From Tipula vernalis (taxonomy: Eukaryota > Arthropoda > Insecta > Diptera > Tipulidae): 64,000 bases of DNA. Of the stretch, positions 55,182 to 64,000 are shown piece by piece. Position 1 is the stretch's first letter. Every line of letters begins with the position of its first letter. The DNA lies in the NCBI GenBank assembly GCA_958295665.1, contig OY282559.1:134519241-134583240 (forward strand). The letters are read 5' to 3'. Both the position numbers and the translations under genes were made by a program. Below the pieces are notes generated by a model that was given only the letters and a program-made list of their open reading frames with translations, did no database searches and had not been told where the DNA came from.

Positions 55182-57156
55182 TCCTCAATTTTTTAAGCCT
55201 CAGAAGATTGACTTGTTGTTCGGTGCTGGCTTATTTTGGCATCTTCTGTTACCTGGTCAAATTCGTTTGGGCGGAAATTTACCGACGATGCAGCAGGCCA
55301 AGCTGGGATGGGTCATTGGTGGTCCCATGATGTCGAATAATGGCCATAATTTAACAGCATTGACTAGTAACGAAAAATGTTGGTCAACCGAACCTGATGA
55401 AAGTTTAGTTGAACTTGTTCAGCGATTTTGGGAAGTAGATACTTTCCCCATTGGCGACGCCACGGAGTTGAGTTCTAAAGATCAGGAGTGCGAAGATCAT
55501 TATGCGCTTTATACTCGTCGAAATGCCGATGGATCATACGTCGTCCGCTTACCATTTTCTAAGGATCCATCATTATTAGGAAAATCATACCAAATCGCAA
55601 TTCGACGTTTGTTGAGCTTAGAAAAAAGATTGGAGAAGCAGCCTGAAATGAAGGAAATGTATTCATCCTTTGTCAACGAATATCAGTAACTGAACCATTT
55701 GGAAGTCGTTCCTGAGTTTAACCCGTCAAACCCGCATTGTTTCTTACCTCATCATTGTGTAATGAAATTATCGAGCTCTACCACGAAATTGCGAGTGGTC
55801 TTCGACGCATCTTGTAAGACGTCTTCTGGCTTTGCATTGAACGATATTCTTCATAATGGGCCAAAACTGCAAGATGACTTGTTCATTATTTTGTTGAGGT
55901 TAAGACTGTTCGAGTTTGTCGTGACTGGTGATATTCAGAAAATGTACCGCCAAATTGGAGTGGATGTGCCGGATAGTAACTATCAATTAATTTTGTGGCG
56001 CAACAATAAGGATGAGTCAATCAAGACACTCCGTCTTTGTACCGTGACCTATGGTATGGCATCTGGGTCATACCTTGCTGTAAAGACGTTGCATCGATTA
56101 GCAACTGACGAGCATATTAAGTGCCCTATTGGAGCTCAAATACTTCGACATAATTTTTATGTCGATGATATGATGATTGGATCGAACTCGATTTCGAAGC
56201 TGCGAGAAATGTTGTACCAAACAATCGGTATTTTGAAAAGTGGTGGATTCACGTTGCACAAACAATAAGACTATATCCATTCGACGATCGAGCCGCAGCA
56301 TCGCGAGAAGTATCTTAGCATTGAAGATAAAGATGTTGTTAAAACTCTTGGTTTAATTTGGCAACCAGAGGCAGATGTTTTTCGGTTTAGTCACCAACCC
56401 AAGCCATTTTCAGCAGCAGTCACAAAGCGAGTGATTTTATCGGAAATGGCAAGCTTATTTGACCCGCTGGGGTTTGTATGTCCTGTCATAACTTTGGCAA
56501 AGATTTTTTACCAGGATCTTTGGAAGCTCAAGATCGAATGGGACCAGCCTCTAGATAATGATCTCACTGCAAAATGGAGTAAATACAGGTCAAGTTTGTC
56601 ATCATTAAAGGATTTCTCGATACCTCGTTTTGTCATGGCTAAGGGTGAATGTAAATTTATTGAAGTTCACGCTTTTTCAGGTGCTAGCGAAAAGGCATAT
56701 GGAACATGCGTATATTTGCGATGTGGATACCACAATGATATTATCTCGTCCAGGCTGATTTGTGCAAAATCTAAAGTAGCTCCAGCGAAAACCATCAGTA
56801 TTGCTCGCCTCGAACTGTTGGCCGCGAAAATGATGACAGATTTAGTATCTCGGCTCAAGAGGGAAGTGTTGCTGGAACTAACCGTTAGAGAATTTTTCTA
56901 TTGGACTGAATCGCTAATCACACTCTATTGGATAGAAGCAGAAACGCATAATTGGAACATATTTGTTACACACCGTGTTTCCAAAATACAGGAGGAGACC
57001 AGTTCCGGAGTTTGGAGGCACGTTCCTGGTAATTTAAGCCCCGCCGATTTGATTAGTAGAGGTATGATGCCGGCTGATATTGCAAACTCTGAATTTTGGC
57101 TTTGCGGCCCTAATTTTCTGAAAGGAGACGAATTATTTTGGCCACCGATTCATTAA
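55162..57156 (+). pseudogene. BEL/Pao reverse transcriptase and RNase H, few breaks
   Basis: The frame gives DLLFGAGLFWHLLLPGQIRLG, LGWVIGG and a WE/EEV connecting region (55162-55689). A single stop at 55687-55689 precedes the RT core: CFLPHHCVMKLSSSTTKL, VVFDASCKTSSGFALNDIL, DIQKMYRQI and the catalytic HNFYVDDMMIGSN (56149-56187; YVDD at 56158-56169). A stop at 56266 is followed by FDPLGFVCPV, the RNase H start FIEVHAFSGASEKAYG (56658) with Asp of the usual DAS replaced by Gly/Ala context, ARLELLAAKM and FYWTESLITLYWI. Two in-frame stops and a short shift make it non-coding as it stands, but decay is much lighter than in the copy at 42950. Confidence 0.9.
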
Positions 57157-58754
57157 CCACCTCAGCCCTGTGATGAAATTCGTGAGAAGCGTACTGTTAA
57201 GTTTGCTTTCTCCACAAAAGTTGTCGAGGATGTAACGAGTACCATGCACTATTCGCAGAATTTTAGACTATTCGTGCGTTCGCCTACGTAATGCGATTTA
57301 TTCGAAACTGTCATTCGAAGCGAATCAATAAAGAAACGCGAAAGTCGTTATTGAATTTGACCCCAATGAAGTTGTACACGAAAGTGGAGAGACCCACAAT
57401 TGCTGAAGAGGACGAAGCCGAATTGCCATTCATTCGGAATATATGTACAAAAATCGTCGTTTGCTCAAGACTACCAACTGCTGGTCATACTGTGGCTAAG
57501 AATAGTCGACTGAAATGTTTGGCACCTTTTCTTGATGAGTATCAAGATAAGAGTGGGTGGACGACTAAAAAAAGCCAAACTTCCTTATAATTCCAAACAC
57601 CAAATCCTTCTCCCCAGAAATCATGAATTTACCAAGCTATTAATACGATTTTTTCATCTTCATAGGACATTTCACGCAGGACCGCACATCGTACTAACCG
57701 CAATTCGAACAAAGTATTGGCCCATCAATGGACTGGCTCAAATCAGAAGTATTATTAACAAGTGCACTGTATGTTTTCGAATGCGACCTAAATTCATATC
57801 ACAAATTATGGGAAATTTGCCCGAGGATAGACTCGATTACAGGAACATTCAACCATTTGCTGTTAGTGGTGTTGATTTTGCGGGGCCTTTAAGCGTGCGT
57901 CATCATATTAGGTGCAAGGCTCTGAAAAAAGTATACGTAGCTCTTTTTATTTGTTTTGTGACAAAAGCCGTTCATTTGGAGCTGGTGATTGATTTGTCCA
58001 CAGAGTCGTTCATCCGATCCTTGAAGAGATTTATCGCCGATCGAGGCATGGTAAAGAAAATATTTTCCGATAATGCAACCAATTTCAAGGGCTCGGCCAA
58101 CCAACTGGATGAAGTCCAACAGATGATGATTGATTAACAATAAAGACACAATTTGGAAGGCATGTGATCAATTGTTCGTCGAATGGTCATTTATTCCACC
58201 TAGAGCCCCAAATTTCGGCGGACTTTGGGAGGCGTCGATAAAAATCACGAAGCGCCTTATCAAAAACGTCATTGGCAATATGGAAGTTTCAGTCGATGAG
58301 CAATTAATTCTCATCCAATCACCCGCTATCGGCTGATCCGAATGACTTGAAACCTTTGACCCCATGTCACTTTTTATATGGCGGAGCGCCAATTGCTTTG
58401 GCGGAAATGCCGATTGTGGAAGAAAATATTAACCGGGTAAAAATGTTTCAACGAATCAATTGGATGGTTCAACAATTTTGGGCTGGATTTCGCACCGAAT
58501 ACCTAGCAACTTTAAAGCCTCGAACAAAGTGGATAGCAAAAAACGAAAACATTGAAATTGGTGCTATGGTTTTGGTGAGAGATGACAACTTACCTCCGTT
58601 AAAATGGTCCTTGGAACGAGTTATCGCAACTAAGCCAGACAAAGAAGGTAATGTACGAATGCTGTCGATTCGCATATCGGCCAATACTTTTGATAGATCA
58701 ATCTCGGGAGTAGCAGTTTTGCCAATTGATAAAGATGGTCAACACAATGGTTGA
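57157..58754 (+). pseudogene. BEL/Pao integrase and C-terminal domain
   Basis: The zinc-binding region is HQILLPRNHEFTKLLIRFFH with later KCTVC (57595-57780). The catalytic core has GVDFAGPLSV (first Asp, about 57870), FSDNATNFKG (second Asp, about 58066) and PNFGGLWEASIK (Glu, about 58230), so all three catalytic residues are present. Stops at 58135-58137 and a shift near 58336 break it. The C-terminal domain with PIALAEMPIVEE and LVRDDNLPPLKWSLERV runs to the stop at 58752-58754. The domain normally inserts the element cDNA into the genome. Confidence 0.9.
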
Positions 58755-58783
58755 ACTGCCACGGACAGTTCAAGGCGGGAGCA

Positions 58784-59034
58784 TGTTGAATATTGAACTG
58801 TTTTATTATTTATAAATTATTTTGTTATTCTTGTTTATCCAATTTTGAGGCCTGTCGGTTTTTTATGTAGTCACAAATATGATTGTTTCATATATATTTT
58901 TGGTTGCTTTTTCCGGACATGGGCAAATTAATCACCCTGTATGATATTATTTAAATTACTCTCCCAATAATTATATTGCTCAATTTCGCATACCGGTATA
59001 ATTAATTTTGCATTGCACAATATACAGTCAGTCA
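58784..59034 (+). repeat. Putative 3' LTR of the BEL/Pao element
   Basis: It starts TGTTGAATATTG right after a purine tract. The CA end near 59034 is a guess based on CAGTCAGTCA. No partner LTR is recognised upstream. Confidence 0.4.
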
Positions 59035-59447
59035 TAATAAGTTGTCCGAATCGATCGACCATAAAATAAAATAAATACTTGATGATTAGTTTTTATATAA
59101 AGAAAACTGTGTTTTAATTTTACTACCGGAACTCTGTACCACTTCATGGTTTGGTGTTTTATCCTTAAAAAACAATAGGTTCGTAATTTTATTTCTATCA
59201 CAGCCCTATCAGTCTCACCAATTTCCCACACACAGACATAGCACAATAATCTCGATAATCCCGAACCAACCCTAGCACATGTTGCCTAACGTCGGACGGT
59301 AAATCAAGACTTATACATTTATCTAACACAACGTCGTCGAAATTACTATAAATTAAATTTTTTTTTTCTGATTCACAGTTTACGATGTTAACTAAGTTAT
59401 GAACATTATCTAACTCCAACAACTATCTGAACTAACCACGTCTAGAA
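59035..59447. other. No recognised gene
   Basis: AT-rich spacer, nothing supported. GTTGTCCGAATCGATCG near 59040 is unassigned. Confidence 0.4.
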
Positions 59448-59750
59448 CTAAAAACTTCTAGAAATTTCATAACTTTTCCAGTAAGAATAGTCTAGAAATA
59501 TTTAGAACGGTTTTATCACGGAAAATTCCATTTTAGTACAGTGCTTTGTGCTAATAAATAACTTATTCTTTACTTCCCTTGGTGTCACTGTAACATTATG
59601 ATAATTTTTATGATGACACCTAGAATAGAATAGAATAAGTTATTTAATAGCGAAAAGAAAGTGGAATTTTCCATGATAAAACTGTTCTAAATATTTCTAG
59701 ACTATTCTTACTGGAAAATCATGAAATTTCTGGAAGTTTCGATTTGAGTA
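59448..59750. repeat. Hairpin MITE with ~115-bp inverted arms
   Basis: Both arms carry AAACTTC-AGAAATTTCAT, then TTCCAGTAAGAATAGTCTAG, then AAATATTTAGAAC and TTTTATCA-GGAAAATTCCA. They end toward the centre with AATAACTTATTCT (centre near 59605). Non-coding. Confidence 0.88.
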
Positions 59751-59806
59751 TACAAGAAGTGAACGAAATCGAATTAGATCTTTAGTATTTGGTATGCGAC
59801 AGTGTA

Positions 59807-60400
59807 ATGCTCGATTTAGATGAAGAAAAATGTTTGCCTTGCAAAAAAAGAAGATATTAGTACATTACAATTTTCGTTTGAATGACAAGAACAAAACATA
59901 AACATGCAAAATTATGTTAGCGATTTTTTTTGTTTTTTTTACCAATTGTTACTATAAAAACATTAAAAATAAATATGATACTATAAAATATACTCGACCC
60001 GATTATATTTTTTGATATTTTATAGTAACAAACAAACACAAATACAATAAAAGTATATTATGAAAACCTATACGATGACCAGAAGTCAAATGTTATAGCA
60101 GAAAAAATCAAATCAAAAGCAGTTTTGCCAATTTTATTTATTAAGTTTTATTTTTGTCACTAACAATCTTATTTATTGTTATAAATTTTATTTTTATCAC
60201 ACTACTGATAAATGTCAAAAAATATAACATCCAATTATGTATAAGCCGCCAAAAAATGATAGCATCGCCATTTTGGTTTACATAGTCCTTTCTCATTTTA
60301 ACTAATGGATATTTTTTTATTGCGTGCAGCTCTAGGCAAGGCAAACATTTCTTGTAAGGCAAACATTTTTCTTCATCTAAATCGGGCATTAAGTTCAAAA
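59807..60400. repeat. Inverted pair of a short coding-derived segment
   Basis: Plus strand 59807-59857 reads MLDLDEEKCLPCKKRRY and stops. On the minus strand 60398-60330 reads PDLDEEKCLPYKKCLPCLEL and stays open to 60141. The two are inverted copies of one source. Cys-rich CLPC motifs suggest a zinc-binding N-terminus of an unidentified element protein. The family is not recognised. Confidence 0.5.
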
Positions 60401-60549
60401 ATCGAATTAGAGATTATGCGATGTAAAAATTATAATTGATGTGAATTTTTGTTAATAAATTGTGTTGCATTAATTGTTGTGCTCAATAAATAAATTTATT
60501 TGTGATTAATGAAGTGGTTTGTTTTATTCACAATCTAGTGATTCGAAAC

Positions 60550-60790
60550 CTTGATTGACAAGGCAAAAACGTAACATAATGATAACGATTTAAGGATACC
60601 GAAGTAATGAAAACGATGTAACGATAACATATAACGAAAGCCATCTTACGAAAACAATATCAAAAGCAATATAAGGATAATGAAGATAAAACGAAAACGA
60701 TACAAGAATAATGATATGTATTAGGATAACGAAAAAAGTAAAACGACATAACGAAAACTACATAACCAAAACGATATAAACACGATCGAT
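60550..60790. repeat. Degenerate AACGATA/AACGAAAACGATA array
   Basis: Units such as ATAACGATAAC, AACGAAAACGATA and ACGATATAA recur imperfectly for about 240 bp. Confidence 0.75.
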
Positions 60791-63700
60791 GGGTGATTTC
60801 AAGAATGAGGTTAATAGTAAAATTTTGCATACAGTGAGTCGCCGTTTTTTGAACGACTTTTAGCAAATAGTGTCAAAAAACGATTACGCAAACACTGAAT
60901 TTAGGTTAAGTCTGTTAGGTAAGTGTCGAGAATTAAAAATAAAATCCTCTTATGGCGCAGCTTTTATTCTTATTAAATAAAAACATTGTGAGAAATTTAC
61001 CTTAATAAAGATACCTTTCAACAGAGAAGCACATAATTTCTCTCATCATAAGTTCTCTCATCATAAATCTGTGTAAATTACAACAAAAAAAAAAAAAACC
61101 TAAATAACAATTTTCTTGTCCGTGTCATGAACGGTTATCTTATTTATTCTGTGTGCGAGCAACCAAAAAAAAAAAAAAATTGGAATTTTGGATCCAAATC
61201 CGCTATCTTCAATTTGGAATTTTTTTTTTTTTTGTATTGTATCTCAAAATCTGATCTCTTCTTAATAATTTCTTTATTTCAATTTATTGTTTGTTTGCTT
61301 TGTTTAACTTTTTAATCCGTGAATTTGTTCTAACAATTAACAATTCGACAGATAGAAATGCAATAAATCATATGATTATTTTAGACATTAAGTTTATGGT
61401 ACCGTTTTTTTCCCCCGAGGTTAGGTATCATCATAATCATCATCATCATCTTTAAGATGGAACAAAACAATTGTTAAACATTAGATATTTCGGTAAAATA
61501 CAAAACTCACAAAAATAGCTTGATTAAATCGGGTTACAAATAATTCACCTACATAACTCAATTATCTTCCGGTAATTTTTATGTATTTAGAATAATCACG
61601 ATTAAACCGCGAAATAATTAATATGTACACAGGTGGCCATCAACAACAACTAACAAAGAACGCATCTAATTATAAAAAAAATACAATAAAAAATCTAAAT
61701 AAAATACCATAACATTTAATTGTTGTCTTGAGAGGTAATTAGTAAAATCCGTTAATACATGTCTTGAATGCTCGTCGTGCACACGATAAATTGTTAGTCG
61801 GAATCGGGTCAGGTTCATTTTGTATAGTCAAAAGTGTATTGTATTTGGTAATATAATGTACCGGAGTTGTTTTTATGGTGTTTTAGATGAATAGGTGATT
61901 CGGTCTAAGGGCCATTTAATTCACAACAATTATGTATGTGAAGGTCGCGCTGTTCAAGCGTTAAAATAAAAATTGAATTTCGAACTACTTTTTAATGCAG
62001 GAATTTTGATAAAGACCTGATTTAAAAAAATTATCGATTTAAAAAATCATAAAACGCGATCTCGTTAATTTTTCAATAAGAAATCATATATGCATATTTT
62101 GGTTTATAGAAAGTTGAAGATTTATATTTTTAAGTGTGATGGTCATTTTGATGATTGTACTACTTATCGTGATCTATTGTGTAGATGAATTTCATAAATC
62201 AACAGCATTGTGATAAATAAGCGAGCGCGATTATTGCTAAACAGGGTCAATCACGCAAAATTGCGGCAAATTAGTCTTAATAAATAATTTGCTAATAAAA
62301 GCACACTATAATAAATCACTATCATAATGATATGCTCGGTCGTTCGCTAATAATAAAACTAATATAAATAAATGTAGTTGTTAAAAATAGAAAATACAGT
62401 GCATCACCCCATCCACCCACCGCTTACGACATTTATGTGTATTAAACAAAAAACCGATGACTCATAACTGTACATGTACTAAATATATACAAAGCAATGA
62501 TATTTAAGCGAAAAGATCAACAAACAAAACAACAATTCTAATGTAATACGTACATATAACATTTAAGGTAATTGTGCAACATCTTATTATTGTTGTACTT
62601 ATATACACTTTTTGTATAATCATTTCGGTACAATCGTATTCTAGTACCTTTCAAATCTCATATATTCATCCATTTCAATTAAAGTGATCCGTATTGTATA
62701 CTTCTTTCAAACTCTTAATATAAAGTAACGCGATATATGTGTGTCACGAGGGTATTTTTTTGTTTCTTTTGTATATTATACGGAATCAGTTGTTATGAAA
62801 TATTTGATGTGTGGGATGTTTGGCGGCGATCATTTTCTTCAAATTTTGGAGTTACATATTGTTGTTGCCTTTTTATAGTATTTCAATTCGTTCGTGTGAA
62901 TGAATATTCAAATTTATGTTTATGGTAAAATAATGTTTACAATAAAAACTGAAATTTTACGATTTCTTACAACAATACAACGTCTGATGAGATCCAAAAA
63001 GGTTTAGCCTAATTTCGTTCAAGTTGTATAGAGAGAAAATTTTATTTGATGAGTCAACTAACCGCTCATTAATATGTAATGATCGAATTAAAAAAAAAAA
63101 AAAACATAAAAATAGTTTGTGTGATCTTCATTCATTTTTGACGAGGTCGAGATTAAATGCACTCAAGAAAGAAAGTTCATGCTTATACAGTTAACTATTT
63201 TAAATTCAAAATTGTTACGAGCCGTAACTCTTCATATAAATGCTATACTTAACCTCAACATTTCAACCACAGCTGAACAGTTTTTTGTTTTCTTGTTTGT
63301 TCACGTTTTAAATGAGCCATGTTGCCAGTCTGAAATTATTAATAATTTCAAGTACATGATTAATGTACTTATATATAATATGATTTATACACTTAATCTT
63401 TCCTACATCCTACTTTCTGGTTAGGCTTCTTGTACTGTATTGCAGTATACACCACTCTTTGTATCAAAGTAGGTTTCTTGGATCTTTAAGAAAATATAAC
63501 GGCAATTTTATTCCCTTCGATCTCTTATTATGTCTCTAGCAACGCGATATTATTCATATGGTCACACAATATTAACGTGATCGAACATGATGTGTTATTT
63601 TTGGTATATACGGTTCTTTTGTTTTGTGTTAATATTAATTTAGCTCCGCCCTTTGAAATCATTAAATTATTGATTTGGTTTGTTTTTGTGTTAATTAAGC

Positions 63701-64000
63701 CATTCAGAATCAGTTGGTATAGGAATTAGTTCAGTGCTTGTGCCTCAATTAATTTTAAAATAATTTAAATGTTTAAGGTTATACAAACAGTTACGAGTGA
63801 AATGTGATAATGCGGAACAGCGCTAAAGTAGAAAAACGTGATCGATGACTGATCCATATCTTACTTCAAAATCTTGATATATAAACACAGCAAGCGCGGG
63901 CAGAACATGTGATGAGAAATATGTGATGCTTTTGATAAATACATTTCGACGTCTACAAATCGAAAGATGAACGTAAAATCAAATAAACGAGCTGTTCAAC
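60791..64000. other. AT-rich region without recognised gene
   Basis: No coding region is supported on either strand. Homopolymers (A-runs near 61084 and 63091, T-run near 61219) and a short CATCATCAT tract near 61430-61451 are present. It resembles host intergenic, intronic or long 3' UTR DNA rather than decayed elements. Confidence 0.4.

Larger units (their letters stand above)
53830..59034 (+). mobile_element. BEL/Pao LTR retrotransposon, nearly complete coding order
   Basis: Gag zinc knuckles, protease, RT, RNase H and integrase occur in the BEL/Pao order from about 53930 to 58754. A purine tract AAGGCGGGAGCA (58772-58783) precedes TGTTGAATATTG at 58784, a likely 3' LTR start. The LTR may end at CAGTCAGTCA near 59034. 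The sequence GTCAGTCAGACA then TTGGCTCG at about 53825-53842 may be the 5' LTR end and primer site, but the upstream DNA does not visibly match the 3' LTR. Completeness of the 5' side is therefore uncertain. Confidence 0.8.

Overview
This is AT-rich eukaryotic DNA made almost entirely of broken transposable elements. It comes from an insect, probably a dipteran. The evidence is the element mix: Jockey-clade and LOA/I-type LINEs with RNase H, a copia-type LTR element whose primer-binding site matches the Drosophila copia half-tRNA site, BEL/Pao, Ty3/gypsy, Tc1/mariner, PIF/Harbinger and Penelope remnants, plus many hairpin MITEs. No complete host gene is visible. Three candidate host exons are reported: a secretory first exon on the minus strand (12791-13386, good splice donor), a 51-nt exon-like stretch (30197-30247) and an open terminal segment (6735-6998).

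Layout. 1-2460: Penelope and Harbinger fragments in unique-looking DNA. 2461-6350: Jockey-clade LINE with a near-identical 89-bp direct repeat at both ends. 7.8-9.1 kb (minus): LOA-type LINE reverse transcriptase. 9.6-12.66 kb: a second LINE cut in two by a 1.96-kb insertion (10362-12320) built around a degenerate CAACTC-type array. The insert belongs to a dispersed family with further copies at 14745-16110, 41630-42690 (inverted) and 48960-52790 (itself interrupted by an LOA-type LINE). 17225-22778: a nest bracketed by Tc1-like inverted ends and TA duplications. It holds a full-length dead Tc1 copy, a (TA)n tract, a gypsy Gag-protease remnant and a TA-flanked foldback element carrying an uninterrupted RNase H/zinc-knuckle ORF. 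23237-27815: complete but dead copia-type element with GATTC target duplications.

28-34.9 kb: sparse, with a CR1/Jockey-like LINE remnant, an ACCGGT cluster, a candidate micro-exon and a hairpin MITE. 34976-37860: a second long LOA-type LINE. 38841-39295: an internally deleted mariner-like element. 42950-45960: BEL/Pao fragment interrupted by an 853-bp inverted-repeat element with a 9-bp duplication. 49609-52122: third LOA-type LINE. 53830-59034: a longer BEL/Pao element, Gag zinc knuckles through integrase. 59.4-64 kb: hairpin MITEs, degenerate short-period arrays and otherwise unannotated AT-rich DNA.

The most novel-looking item is the CAACTC-array family. One copy interrupts a LINE reading frame that resumes on the other side, so it behaves as an inserted unit rather than a local satellite expansion. 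It shares edge sequences between copies, a right-hand core near GACGTAC and recurring punctuation motifs inside the array.
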